From Catenaria anguillulae PL171 (Eukaryota; Blastocladiomycota; Blastocladiomycetes; Blastocladiales; Catenariaceae), in NCBI GenBank assembly GCA_002102555.1, contig MCFL01000212.1, forward strand, positions 1 through 41,014: DNA of 41,014 nucleotides, read 5' to 3'. Made by a program: the position numbers and the translations under genes. Below, piece after piece: positions 9,700 through 21,000 of the stretch (position 1 is the first letter of the stretch; each line of letters opens with the position of its first letter). The notes beneath the pieces were generated by a model, which saw only the letters and a list, made by a program, of their open reading frames with translations, was not told where the DNA came from and made no database searches.

Positions 9700-11253
9700 T
9701 TGGCAGCAGGCCGAGAATATCGAGTTGGCGGCTCACGAGACGAATGGGACTTGGCGACTAGAAAAGGTCGCCCTGGGGACTCGTTCATTGGATCCAAGTG
9801 GGTATACGACACCAAGAGTGGACCCGATGGTGTGCTGACCAAGTTCAAAGCCCGTCTTGTTGCCCGTGGTGACCAGCAGTCCGGTGCTGAGATGGAGACG
9901 TACTCGGCGACGCCGGGGATCGCGGTCGTGCGCATTGTACTTGCTGTTGCCGCTGGCCGAGGCTGGGTTGTGCATACGATGGATGTGTCAAACGCCTACC
10001 TGCACGCCCAGCAGAAGCACCGCGTCCTCATGCGGCCCCCGGCTGGTGTCTTTGTGCCTGACGGTTTTGCGCTCTTGTTGGACAAGTCCTTGTACGGCCT
10101 CCGTGATGCAGGCCGCAACTGGTCGTACTATTTGCGTGACAAGCTCGCTCGGATTGGTTTCCATGTCTCCAAAAACAACGACTGCGTAATGTTGCGCGGC
10201 TCAGGCCAAGACCTTGTTGTCGTGGTGTTTTACGTCGATGACTTGTTGATTACCGGCCCGCTGCCGACCCGGGTGGAGGGTGCCAAGTCCGAACTCGCTG
10301 CACTGGAGGAGGGCGGCCGTCGTGTCCTCAACATCAAGGACCTTGGTGTGGCCGACTCGTTTCTGAATGCTGCCATTGTCCAGACCGATGGCGGCATCTG
10401 GTTTGGTCAGCCCAAACACGTTGCCGCAATCATTGACGAGTTTGGTGACGAGGTTGGTGCCAAGGATACGCCTGCTCGCCCGTGGCCAAAGACAGCGCAG
10501 GGCGCCCCAGCCCTTGACGGCACTGCGAGGCGGCGTTACCAACAGCTCCTTGGCATGCTCCTTTTTGTTGCGACTGGGTCCCGCCCGGACATTGCGTTTG
10601 CCGTGGCGTTTTGCGCTCGATATGCCTCATGCCCGACTGTGTCGCATTGGCAGGAGCTCCTGCGGGTTGTTGGCTACCTCAAGACGACGCGCACGCTGGG
10701 ATTGTTCTTTCCTCGTGTCCCTGAGGGCCAAGACTTTTGGTCGAGTGTTGATGGGTTCTGTGACGCGTCCTTTTGCGATGACCCAACAACCAAGCGCTCA
10801 ACATCCGGCTTTGTGTTCCGTATTGGTCGGTCGGCCGTGTCTTGGTGCAGCAAGCGGCAGGCATGGGTCGCACTGTCAACGACCGAGGCCGAGGTCAATG
10901 CGGCAACTGAGGCGACGCGCGACGGGTCGTGGATGGTCGAGTTCCTGGAGGAGCTTGTGCCCCGTGCTGATGGCGAGCGGTGCCCAATTACCTTGCACGA
11001 GGACAACATGGGCGCCATTGAACTTGCCCGTGGTTGCAACTCGCTCAGCCGCTCTGTACGCCATATTGCTATGCGCGTTGCATTCCTCCGTGAGCATAAC
11101 GAGAAGCGTGATCTTGTCCGCCTTGCGTACATTGCCTCATTGGACAACTTGGCTGATGTGCTGACAAAGCCTGTCCCCCTTGCCGCGCTCTTGCATGCTC
11201 GTGACCTCTTCGGCCTCTCGCCTTGCCCGGTCCCCCTTGATGCCTCAGGTTGA
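9700..11253 (+). other. copia reverse transcriptase / RNase H region (fossil)
   Basis: Copia-type reverse transcriptase: KFKARLVARGDQQ, then MDVSNAYLHA, then the active-site box FYVDDLLITG. RNase H follows, with DGFCDASFCDD, STSGFVFRIG, STTEAEVNAA and the closing ADVLTKPVP motif that ends most copia polyproteins. The stop codon lies at 11251-11253. Confidence 0.92.
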
Positions 11254-11573
11254 TGTTGTTCTTGCTGTTGTTCTGTGCCGCCCACACATTCTTCATGTCC
11301 CAGTCCCGTGCCTGATTACGACTTTGTCATGTGCCCTGGGTTTGCTCGTATTTCTTTTGTTTGTTTTCTCTTTCTCCTTTGCTTTTCTTTGTCTTTCTTG
11401 GCATACAATTTGTGTCGTGCACGCGCGAACATGCCTCCCCGAGCTCCACGTGCTGTGGGTTCCTGGTCCACTGCCTCACACTTTGCTCCTGCGGGGGAGG
11501 TATGGTCCTTGCCCCTCTCTCTTTCCAGAAGCTCCAATGCTTCATCATCTGACCAGCACCCCATGTACCGCCT
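11254..11573 (+). other. copia 3' untranslated stretch
   Basis: About 320 bp of pyrimidine-rich sequence between the polyprotein stop and the polypurine tract. No coding sequence is recognised. Confidence 0.6.
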
Positions 11574-11582
11574 GCGGGGGAG
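11574..11582 (+). promoter_or_regulatory. copia polypurine tract
   Basis: GCGGGGGAG abuts the first base of the 3' LTR, where plus-strand DNA synthesis is primed in LTR elements. It is short and has one C near its left end. Confidence 0.7.
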
Positions 11583-11853
11583 TGTTGCGCATCATGATCA
11601 AACGCGTCCCTCTGATCACCATGCTGATCGATCTTGTACAGGCGGAACATGATGACATGGGTCAGAATGATGTTGAGCATGTGGAAGAACGAAGACGACA
11701 AGAGATAGACATAGATACACTGCCTCAATAATAGACTCAAAGCATTCAACACACACACCCCTTCCTATCAGACTGAGAACCCGGGGGAGCGCTACCTGCT
11801 CCCTCTGGTCCAGTCCCTTCCTATCTTGCTATGTTATGGCTGGACTTCCAACA
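11583..11853 (+). repeat. copia 3' LTR
   Basis: 271 bp, same length as 1943-2213, with about six differences. Four of these cluster within a 15-bp stretch near 11690-11705. It ends in ...TTCCAACA and abuts the Fanzor-like gene. Confidence 0.93.
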
Positions 11854-13460
11854 CAGTCACGGGCGCAGTGGCGGCATGGTTGGCAGTGGCGCGAGAGGCA
11901 GGCGTGCGAGACGAGCGGCGGGGAGCGCGCGCCGAGACCAACGCCAACGTGCACCGTCACCCCATGGCATGGGAAGTAAATGACAGCCAGCGTGCGGATG
12001 CCGGGATGCACGGCTGCAATGACGCCGACCTGCAGTTCGCTCGTGTCCTTTGGAGCGGGCAATGGGTTGCTGTCACCGAAACCAAGTGCACCACGAGCTG
12101 GAACGGAAATCTCCTTTGGCAATGGCGCGGGCTTGGGCAAGTCAGTCCAGGGCTGCCGAGAGCGGACGTGACGGACGAGCGGCAGCGAGTCGGGCTTGTG
12201 AGCGGCAAGAAACTCAAACTCGTACACGCCTTTGCCAAGGTACCGGACGCGCGACTGGTGCGTGAATGCGGTTTTGTCACGGATCGCAGCTGCCAGGCGG
12301 GCGAGGCCCTTGGTTGGGACGAATGGACCAAACTCAATGCGGGTAGCGTTGCCTGTGCTGGAAAAGACGCCAAAGCGGAGTTTGTGGTGCTGCGGGGCGC
12401 TGTCGTGCGAGGCCAGTTGCGAAGGCTGCAGAAACCATTCATGTAGAATGAGAAAGTCATATGAAGAGTGAGTTCGATATAGAAAGCATACGAGAAGGCG
12501 AACGGCCTGGTATTGCGATTTCTTGGTACCAAAGCCGACCCATTTCACCTCATCGGCCTCGACATACGGGACTTTGTACTTATCGTCCTTTTGATGACGG
12601 TTCATGCCCGAAAAGGCCAAGATGGCCAGGTCAATGGCCTTACCACCAACACCGTCAGTGGCCTTTGCGGCAACACCAAAGTCAACCGCACAGGCACGGA
12701 GGTAGTCTCGCGCAGCGTCGCGTGCGGCCACGGAAAGGTCCTTGTCGTCAGGCTTGAGGTGCGGGTTGTGGAGGCGATGAGCCGCCTCAGCCAGGCAGCC
12801 CACAGCGCCTGCCCGAAAACAAGCCGCCGCCAACTTCTTGTACTTGCCAAACGTGGCCGCGGCCGCGTCAATCACAGGCTGGTACTTGTCGGAGTTCTTG
12901 CGCGGATCGAACGCTACAGTGCCCTCAGGCACGACGTGGGCGCGGACACGATAACTTGCGCACATTTGTCCCTTGGCACCAGCCTCCTTGTTGGCCTCGT
13001 GGAGGTTGTGGACAATCTATGGATTACAAAACAACCCAAATGTGAGTGAATAGCGGACAGATTGAACAGCCGATAAGAAAAGACGCACTTGCTCGCCCTG
13101 CACCGTCCTAAAAGAGTGCAAAGAGGCGATCGGGCCGCCAAGCAGAACCATCATGTTCTCATCGGTGTTGTTGTTTTTGCCGTCGACGGGCGAAGACGTG
13201 GGAGCGGTGGAGACGGCTGGTGTTGCCGCAGCAGCAGGCTCGTCAAAGTTGGTAGCCGGCGGGTCAGCGTCAATGGGCGTACCGGCGCGGGTGGCGGGTT
13301 GCGGCACGTCTGCCATTTGTACGTCGCCTTCGCCGTTGGTGCCCGAGTTGTCGGACGTGTGCGGGGCCGGGGCATGAGCGGGAGCGGGCGGGGTGGTCGT
13401 GGTCGTGGCGGTCGCAGCGGGCTCTGGCTTGGCTTTAGCCTTGGGCTTGGGCTTGAGCAC
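11854..13460 (-). pseudogene. Fanzor/TnpB-type RNA-guided nuclease remnant
   Basis: Minus-strand gene of at least two exons. The upstream exon (13460-13089, open throughout) gives an Ala/Pro/Thr-rich N-terminus; its start is unclear, and the first in-frame ATG is at 13316. A 72-bp intron (13088-13017, GTGCGT...CATAG) follows. The second exon may hold another 66-bp intron (12491-12426, GTATGC...CTGCAG) that stays in frame if retained. Near the 3' end a beta-rich segment (RVRYLGKGVYEFEFLA) precedes VHPGIRTLAVIYFPCHG. This matches the RuvC-I region of Fanzor and TnpB proteins, normally xDPGxRTxxxxYxPxG. The catalytic Asp is His here (CAT), and everything after RuvC-I is cut off at the copia LTR. 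The remaining RuvC motifs and zinc finger are therefore missing and it cannot be an active nuclease. Family assignment rests mainly on this one motif and the strands before it. Confidence 0.6.
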
Positions 13461-13901
13461 TATGGCCTCGGCTTACGTGGGGTCCCATGCGTGGGCCAAA
13501 AGTTAAGTCAAGTTTCAAGTGGCGCTTGATCTGGATATGGCTCAAAGGGTTAATTGCCCAGGCAATCTTCACCCACTTCACTTTGGCAGAATTGACAGTT
13601 GTTCGCCTCATTCCAGACTATTCAAATTCTGTTCAACTCTCACTCACCGTCGCACTGGTCTCTTGTCTTCGGGACTCGTCCAGTGGACGCATCGCCAATG
13701 AAAGCTTGTGTGCATTCATGATGGGAATGGCGGCTACCGAATTTCTTCAACTTTAGGTGATCAAGAGCACGGTGACCGGTATGAGACACCAGACTGCGCA
13801 GTATCCATTGACGGAAGCAATCCTCGCATTGAGTAGTGAGTGGCAAGCGCATGAGCAGTTGGAATCGTTTACTGATGACACATTTGAGCACAATCAGCGC
13901 A
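13461..13901. other. intergenic, no supported gene
   Basis: Between the start of the Fanzor-like gene and the stop of the next gene, both on the minus strand. A 90-codon minus-strand frame (13912-13640) contains CEDC and several His residues but overlaps the neighbouring stop and shows no homology I recognise. Confidence 0.5.
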
Positions 13902-15667
13902 TCAAAAAACATTCGTCAGCTTCTTGATCCGATCATAAACAACCCCATACTCGTCGGCCATGGCAGGATCCGCAGCCAGCTCAGCACTCAGTTTTTTATA
14001 GTCCCACGCAATGGCAAGATGGTTTTGCGGAACGTCAAACAACACTTTGCTCATGTCGTCCCGGTTCAACGTCCACCGATATTTTCTGCTGGAAATAGTG
14101 CGAAAGAAGGGCATGGTGGAAGCGTGAAACACATTGGCCATGCTTGCAAAGTAGTCGAGACTTGGGGACATGTAACTGGGGAAATTGTTGATGCCTGAAT
14201 ATTGCAATGGCGAGACCAAGCCAAGTGAGCAACATACTGATTCATGGCCAGCTCGTATCCACAACTGCATGACGTACCTTGGCACACAATCTCGCCTAAC
14301 AGATCCTTTGGTGTACGTGCCACAAACATCCTCATCGCCTCCAAATTCCGTTGATGCACAACCACCCGATTCAACACAAGTCCCAGCTCACGCGCATCCA
14401 ACAACCGATTGTCAAACAATATGGGCAAATACGTGCTGTTCTGGCCACGGAAGCAGTAATCAAGAATCGCGTGCCCGACCTTGTCGCGTGCAGACGGGAG
14501 GGCCTTGACTTGATCCATGAGCGCCAGGTCGTACTTTGCAAACAAGCACATGGAAACGGCACAGTCGTGCGAATTGGCGCACATCAGCACGCTCATGTAC
14601 CTTGGGTAGCGCGACGCTTGCGAGAGGATGTGCTGGAAAAAGTTGGGTTTGAACGTGACCAAATGGTCCATGAGCTGTGTGATGCGGTCGGGATCGGTGG
14701 CAAGGCCAAGAGTGTTGAGACAAATAGACCACAGGATCGGGTCATTGGCGAGAATGGAGACGAATTGGGTCACGGCGGATGTGTAGTCGACGCCAAATGC
14801 CGCGGGAATGGCCTCAAACAGAGCGAGGGACCAATCGGCGGTGGCGAGCCAAAGAAAGAAGTGGACTGGAGAAAGACATGTGTCGGCATCTGAACCCGAG
14901 GCCAAGTCGTGGACAATGGACCCAATCGAGCGTGAGTCATGCAGCATGAGCCTTGCCCAGTAAGTAAAGGGAAGTGCGGGATACGTGGCTGTAAGTTGAC
15001 CGTTGGGAAACAAGTCAGCCATGAGCCGTTGAATGATGAAGGTAAAAAAGTCGGGTTGGCCAAGCCGGATCGCGAACACGGCCAAGTGAAGGAGGTCGGG
15101 CACGGGTTGCCAGCGCACAGTCACGTCAGGCTTGACGGGGGCATGCAAGGAATCGAGCCGCGAGCAGATAAGGTTCTCGCTACCACCTAGGCCGTCCGTA
15201 TGCCGCCGATAAGGGCCGCGATCGCTCACCAACCAGGTGGCAAGCGACAGAATCTGAGCTTGAAGCAGATTGAGGGGCGGATCGGTCGGCAAGCGCGCAA
15301 GGCCCGCGCCGGGTTTCGGTTGCAGGACAATGCCATGGACTGGATCGCCCGGTTGACAAGGCAGGCAGGATTGAAGCAGTTTCGAGAGCTTTGTTTCCAG
15401 CTGAAATGAAGGAATGGGGACCCTCAGGCTGAACGGAACTGAGCCGTGTGAAGTGGGTGCAAGAGGCTCGAGAAAGACGAGGCGATATGCCCAAGACCGC
15501 AGCACGGGAGACAGTTGCGCGGCATTGGAGGCCAGTCGAGTGGACACGAAGAGGTCTGTGCGTGGGTGGGCCAGTGACAGAATGGACGCCCACAGCTCGA
15601 TTGGGACGCGATCCATGGACACCGTGTCATTGCTTATGGCATTCAAGCCGGGGTTGGCGGCGGACAT
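13902..15667 (-). CDS. unknown protein with F-box-like N-terminus
   Basis: Two exons: 15667-14278 and 14194-13902, split by an 83-bp intron (GTACGT...TTCAG) that joins in frame (CQ-G-INNF). Predicted length is 560 residues. I chose the ATG at 15667; the open frame extends a few codons upstream but only with non-ATG starts. Residues about 20-60 (VPIELWASILSLAHPR) look like the Leu/Pro-rich start of an F-box, which binds Skp1 in ubiquitin ligases. The rest is a helical repeat-like body with many Leu/Phe/His pairs (for example LHLAVFAIRLGQPDFFTFIIQRL), similar in flavour to the ankyrin-like solenoids that zoosporic fungi have in large families. No catalytic motif is seen. It may be an adaptor, but this is inference from fold pattern only. 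Confidence 0.65.
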
Positions 15668-16065
15668 TTCCGAGGCGAGCGAGGTCAATACTTGAGCTGA
15701 CTGCGCACTGTTTTATGTGATTCATGCTTGCATGTGTACATCGGCATGATTTTAGTTCTGTATTAATATATGTATGAGCGTTAACGTTTTCATTTGGCAG
15801 TGGTGGTCGGTGTCGGGTAAACCGCCTCGATGAATCAACGTCGTCTGCACGGGAAGTTGAAGTTGAAGCGCAGTCGCAACTCGCGAGACACCGACTTGTC
15901 CCGCTTTCGAGCTCGCAGCTCTGACAAATTGCTTTACGCTACGCCAAGCGATACATGTTTACTGGTATGACAAATCCACATGCAAATGCAAGCAAGGCCA
16001 ATGAATGATAAATACGTATCTGACCCCATCCTACACTGCCAGCTGAGCACACGACAACATTCCAA
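15668..16065. promoter_or_regulatory. divergent intergenic region
   Basis: 398 bp between two divergently transcribed genes, so it should hold both promoters. An AT-rich patch (about 15755-15775) is the only evident feature. Confidence 0.4.
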
Positions 16066-17095
16066 ATGCAGCGCATCGCCGCATTGACCCGTCTCTTCAA
16101 GCATCCGCTCCAGCCCACCTCACAACTTGCCGCCGCCTCTGCCGCCTGCTATCGTTCGTCCGCCTTTTCCACGACTGCCGCAGTCGACTCTTCCCCACAA
16201 ACCGACACTGACGCTCGAAAGACCAAGATCCTCGAACAACTCGCCATGGATAACCGCAAAATGACCGACGTGATTGCCGATGCCCGCGCATCCGGGCAAG
16301 AACGTGCGTTTACGCACTGTGGGATCTTTGCTCATGTTCATTCCTCATGCTCATCCGATTGCCGCGAATGTGTGCATTTGTGCAGCGTGGGAGAAGATGT
16401 ACCAGGAAGGCGTGACCCCTTGGGACAAGGGTGAGATTGCTCCAGCGCTCGCCAAGCTCATTGCCGAAGGCAAGGTTCCCGAAGGTCGTATCTTGATCCC
16501 TGGCTGTGGTCGTGTACGTGGTTCTCAATTCGAGTCTTGGCTCGTTGCTTTCCACCATAGTCCTTACCTGTCCCTCATTCATCCTACCCAGGGAGTCGAT
16601 ATCTTTGCTCTCGCTACGCCCACTCGCACCGCCGTCGGCATCGACATTGCCCCCTCTGCCGTGTCGCACTGCACTGCCAAGCTCGCCGCGCACCCAAACC
16701 CAAACGCCCACTTTGTGCTTGCCGACTTTTTCAAATTCACCGAAGCCGACCTCCCCTCAGCCATCCGTCACGACACCCCGGCTGGCTCCATTCCTCAATT
16801 TGACGCCCTGTACGACTACACGTTCCTTTGTGCGTTGCCACACACGATGCGCGACGACTGGGCCCGTCGTGTGACCGAGCTGGTCAAGCCTGGCGGCACG
16901 CTCATCACGCTCATGTACCCGCTCGACGATGCACGGCCCGTGGACGATGGCCCGCCGTTCCCGCAAAGCGTCGCGAGGTATCGCGAATTGCTTGCAGGCA
17001 AGTTTGGGTGGATTGAGGTGGAGATGAGTGATTGTGAGAGTTTTCCTGCGAGGGCTGGCAGGGAAAAGGTTGCTGTGTGGAGGAAGAAGGAGTAG
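16066..17095 (+). CDS. TPMT-family S-adenosylmethionine methyltransferase
   Basis: Three exons: 16066-16303, 16386-16513 and 16592-17095, with introns of 82 bp (GTGCGT...GTGCAG) and 78 bp (GTACGT...CCCAG), giving 289 residues. The first 40 residues (MQRIAALTRLFKHPLQ..., Arg-rich with no acids) look like a mitochondrial targeting sequence. The core has WEKMYQEGVTPWDKG, typical of the thiopurine S-methyltransferase fold, then the SAM-binding loop ILIPGCGR (about residues 115-122), VGIDIAP (about 137-143), ADFFKF, and the family signature YDYTFLCALPHTMRDDWA. Fungal members methylate small thiols or related nucleophiles such as sulfide, thiocyanate or toxic dithiols. The substrate cannot be told from sequence. 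It is convergent with the MESH1 gene, with 259 bp between their stops. Confidence 0.88.
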
Positions 17096-17354
17096 GTAGG
17101 GGACTTGTGTTTTGATGTTTTAGTGACCAGTGGCAATGACATTAATTGGAGCAAGCGGACTATGATATATACAAGGGTTCGGGAAAAAAAAGAATAGCGC
17201 AAGTGGTTGCTTGGGCCATGGGCCATGGCAAAAGACGGCGAAAAGAAATGGACCTGGGCGAACTAGTGGAGAGAGGTTGGAGGGGAGCATAGCATATTTA
17301 CTGAGATATCTACAAAAATGAAGAGCATCCCGACGGCATGGGACGGCTGGCGAT

Positions 17355-18050
17355 TCAAGACGTCTGCGAGCCGTCAGCAAGGCACTTGTATGTCTTGCCG
17401 CCATGCTCAAACGTCGCGTTCTGGTACAGGTCATCGAGGAGCGCTGCTAACCGCGGGTTGACGTGCCGGCATTCTGCAGATCCAAATCGTCAGAAGATTG
17501 AGGACGGCCTGCAGCTTATGGGGGGGGGGGGGTACATGAATTACGTACGATCCGTCACCGACTTGCTCCACCGGAAATACTCTTGTACCCTCTCGGCCGT
17601 CCACCCATTTGGCACACGCCTCACCATATCACGCAGGTTGTACAACTTGTCGGCCATCTTCAACACCTGCGCCTCGGGACTCTTCTTTGCGGCCAGCTCA
17701 ACCTGCTTCAACTTGCGCTCGGCCGCCGGCAAGTCCTTGTCGTCTGTCACCTCGGCCACAATGCGCGCAACCCGTGGTCCAAAGTGCTCGAGGATCTCGG
17801 CAGGCGACGTTTCCGTGTCCTCAACCGTGTCGTGCAAGATGGCCGCAGAAAGCACATCCGGGTCGGTGATGCCGCCCTCAACGGCCAGCAACGTGGCGAC
17901 GCCGATGGGGTGGTTGATGTAGGGCGTTCCGCCGTCCTTGCGTTTCTGGAACCGATGCCGGATGGCCGAGAAGTGCGCGGCTTTCAGAATGGCGGTCGTG
18001 GGCGCGTCCGAGGAGTGGACGGGGTATGTGTCGAGGGTAGAGGATGCCAT
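17355..18050 (-). CDS. HDDC3: MESH1-type HD-domain hydrolase (ppGpp/NADPH phosphohydrolase)
   Basis: Two exons: 18050-17549 and 17473-17355, joined across a 75-bp intron (GTACGT...CTGCAG) that contains a run of 12 C. The product is 206 residues, close to the 179 of human MESH1. The HD metal-binding set is complete: His32 in a conserved IRHRFQKRKDG, His47 (INHP), His73-Asp74 (ILHDTVED) and Asp134 (KMADKLYNL). The last three match metal ligands of MESH1 shifted by 12 residues. Family members remove the 3'-diphosphate from (p)ppGpp in vitro and can act on NADPH in animal cells. Fungi are not thought to use ppGpp as bacteria do, so NADPH or another 3' phosphate may be the real target. A soluble cytosolic enzyme is expected, since no leader is seen. 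Confidence 0.9.
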
Positions 18051-21000
18051 TGCGTTGAAGATTGAAGGTTTTCGCAGGTTGCTTGGTGATACTTGTTTGA
18101 AAGAGCAACGTTGATTGCGGGCTTCAGCCCAATCCTTCGCGAAATCGGCCAGAGTGACGGCAGCAAGCTTGGATCGAGATCATTTTTCGAGAAAAGCCTT
18201 CATGATCATGATGGCTTGACGACGTTCTGGAATCGTCTCCGCCAGCATATTGCATCGGCGGACACCGACAGACGAAGAAGGAACGAGGAGTACTGCGAGG
18301 AGTCACATAGGCAGACAACCCGGCTCTCGCATTCCCTTCGATAACACGCAGACTCAAGGCGCAGCACTTCTTGGTTCACTCGGCCGTGTATCCGCTGCGA
18401 ACGCGTGTCGGTCATGACGTGTTCGCCCTCGTGTGCCTGTGTGCCCACACAGCAATTCTGGCGTTCGCAACGACCACATGTGGCGGTTGAGTAGAATTGA
18501 GTGGAACCATCTGCGCTGTGAAGCATCATTCGTCCGCAACTGAAGCTGCCATGTATGTACGAGCGCGAGGGCAGGGGTTCACGTACAGAGGATCGGACAG
18601 GTCTGAGCGAATGCACCTGGAGGAAGATGGGTCGAGCAGAGAAATATGAGGGAGAAATGTACCAGACAAAGCTTTGCTTTTGGTCAAAATCCCCCAATGA
18701 CCGACCGACTGCGTCCCTGTCGCACTCGGAAGATCGAGATACATCGTCGGCCAATTCTCGTTGGGAAACGTGTATACGTCGACTTATACCATCTGTTTCT
18801 TTGCAATTGCAAGCTGTGATGGCATTTTCTGCTGCGGCTGGCTTCAGCCAGTGACAGTGACTGAGCGTGACAGGATATGATGTCGGAGTACTTTATGATC
18901 GCACGAGAACAATGTCTCACACGCTCCGTTTGTCAATCAAACACCACTGACAAAATGCCAGGTCAGCGCCAATTCCAAGTCGTCGGGAATCTGCATGATG
19001 CAGCATGCGCAGCGATGATCTGTTTCATGTCATTGTAACGAATTTACGTTAACTTCTCTACATAGCTCGCTCATTTTGCTGCAGGTCAATTCTGTCGTTT
19101 GCATGCTAACACATCTCCAGCTGGGATACCATCTGCACAGCTTTCCAAGCGAACAAGTATTTAGGTAACCATCGAACCGGTTCCAACCAACCAGGACGAA
19201 TCACTGTTGATATTGGACTCGGACTGTGCCGATTTTGCATCTTGTTGCCATGAAGTAAATCGTGTGGCGCATTCAATTTGTGGGCTGTCTGGGTTGCACA
19301 CGCCATTCACAGTTCCCACAACCTGGCTCGCACAGTGCTCATTGACACTTCAGCCACGCAAGTTAACTCAATGCGTGCCTGGATTTGTCGCCGAAATCTG
19401 CTGGTGTGACACAATCTCCGGCCCACTGTCATGGCTCGAAAACACACTCCAATCGGCAGCCACATCCCGCCGCACGACCCATCGCAAAGTGATGAGCAAT
19501 GTGCGCCTGTCGAGCCTGTCCTGCAAACATGAAACTGGCAAACGGGATAGTGCATGCGTCAAGTCGCACCGGGCGCTCCACTCAAGCCTGTGCTCGGTTG
19601 AACCTGGTTCCTCAGCCCAACCCTCTCGGCTAATACTTCGAAACCATCAATCATGAAAAAGCTTTGGCCTTCTCTCATGACCCACTCGCTTGGCCGCTTC
19701 CATGATGGCACAGTAAGTGCTGATGCTCACCTCTTGCCCGCAGTTTTGCAACAGAAACGAACCACCATGGCCTTTTCGGGAGTGTTTTCCCTTGGCACTT
19801 CCGAGAATTCAGTGCAATGTGCGAGACATGCGCCTGACTAACCCAGCATCACAGTTTGCCAGCGCCTCACAAACTCTCGATGCACGCCCCGTCAGTGTTT
19901 GCCGTCGTGGGAACTGGACGCATCCTGTTCTAATCTCTCCTCGGCACCCATGGCGCATGAGATTGCGGGGAAAATAGATACAAACGATGTCGAGCTAAGC
20001 AGAAACTTCAACCTGCGCAAGCTTGAGCCCCGTTCTTTTCCGGCATGTACATATATGTGCGCAGGTCCTCTTGTGGGAAACCCACCCGTTCTTCGTTCTA
20101 CCTGTTTCCTGTTCTATCTGCTTGCCCTTCACGTCACACTTGCTTTGTGCGACAAGCCCTACTCCTCCACTCTTTGCAAGCAGATACATCCTACATAGGT
20201 CCGTCCAGTAGCGGGAACGTCATCAATCGTTCATGGTTGGTTCACATTGCTGACACGGTACATTTTCCTACACAGACGCGACGGTGCCTTTCTCCCAAGG
20301 CCCTGATACCAATACACTCCTCCATAGAAGCGAGAGCAGCGACCACTCATCGCCCTGAAACCTGATACCTCCGCTGGTATGTGTCCTGTATCCTTTATCG
20401 TTTTGTAACACCCTGATCGTTCTGGCCGTCATCTCAGGCGTGCTGTCATCCCAAGACACGCATTTTGATCCGTTGCCCATTTTCCCGTTGTTGTTGCTCT
20501 AGTTTCCCCATCATTGCGATCCCTTTGTTCAAATCTTCCGACACCTGCCCGCTGGTCCGTTGTTTGCTGTATTCCATTGTCCCTCGGGCACAATGCATGC
20601 TTTCTTCATGCTTCTTTTGCTTTCACTGCTGGCCCCTGTCTGTCGTCAACCCCGCTCATATTTCCGATTTTGCTCCAAACACTTTTCATTTCGATTCCCG
20701 CATCAAGACATTGAATCATCCACATTTTTGCTCGCCCTTGTGCCGAGTAATCAAGTCTGGCATTCCCGCACCCCATTGCAAGACCACACACACACCACCG
20801 AGAGCCGAGACTCGAGCTCTACTTCTCTTTTGTTGTTTTCTTCCCTCTACCCAGCCACTCCTTCTGTCGTCAAGTCATTGACGTGCTTCATCCATTTAGT
20901 CCGATCCAGCTAGATCGACCTCCACGCCATCTCTTGCCATTTCCTTTCGGTGTTGTCTCACGGCGACCAATGTACGTCAATTCTCTCAGCTGCAGGTTTT

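Larger units (their letters stand above)
1943..11853 (+). mobile_element. Ty1/copia LTR retrotransposon fossil
   Basis: The element spans two direct 271-bp terminal repeats. Between them lie a leader with a primer-binding site and an 82-bp tandem repeat, a gag region, an integrase and then a reverse transcriptase with RNase H, and a polypurine tract. The order integrase before reverse transcriptase identifies the Ty1/copia superfamily. About 9.9 kb in all, of which about 1.5 kb is a LINE that inserted later into the leader. The LTRs differ at about six of 271 positions, so the copy is fairly young. The coding region looks broken, with a few interruptions. The 5 bases outside each LTR (CAGAA left, CAGTC right) do not match, and the flanks belong to different sequences (LINE on the left, Fanzor-like gene on the right). 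The copy may therefore have been reshuffled after insertion. Confidence 0.9.

Noticed and set aside
13640-13912. Minus-strand ORF with CEDC and His residues as an extra exon of the F-box-like gene
   Set aside because: It overlaps the gene's stop codon in another frame and no plausible donor/acceptor pair joins it.
14351-14893. 180-codon plus-strand ORF
   Set aside because: Antisense shadow of the F-box-like gene, rich in residues expected from reversed codons.
18206-18754. 182-codon minus-strand ORF
   Set aside because: No motif, no matching partner exon, and a composition like the non-coding surroundings.
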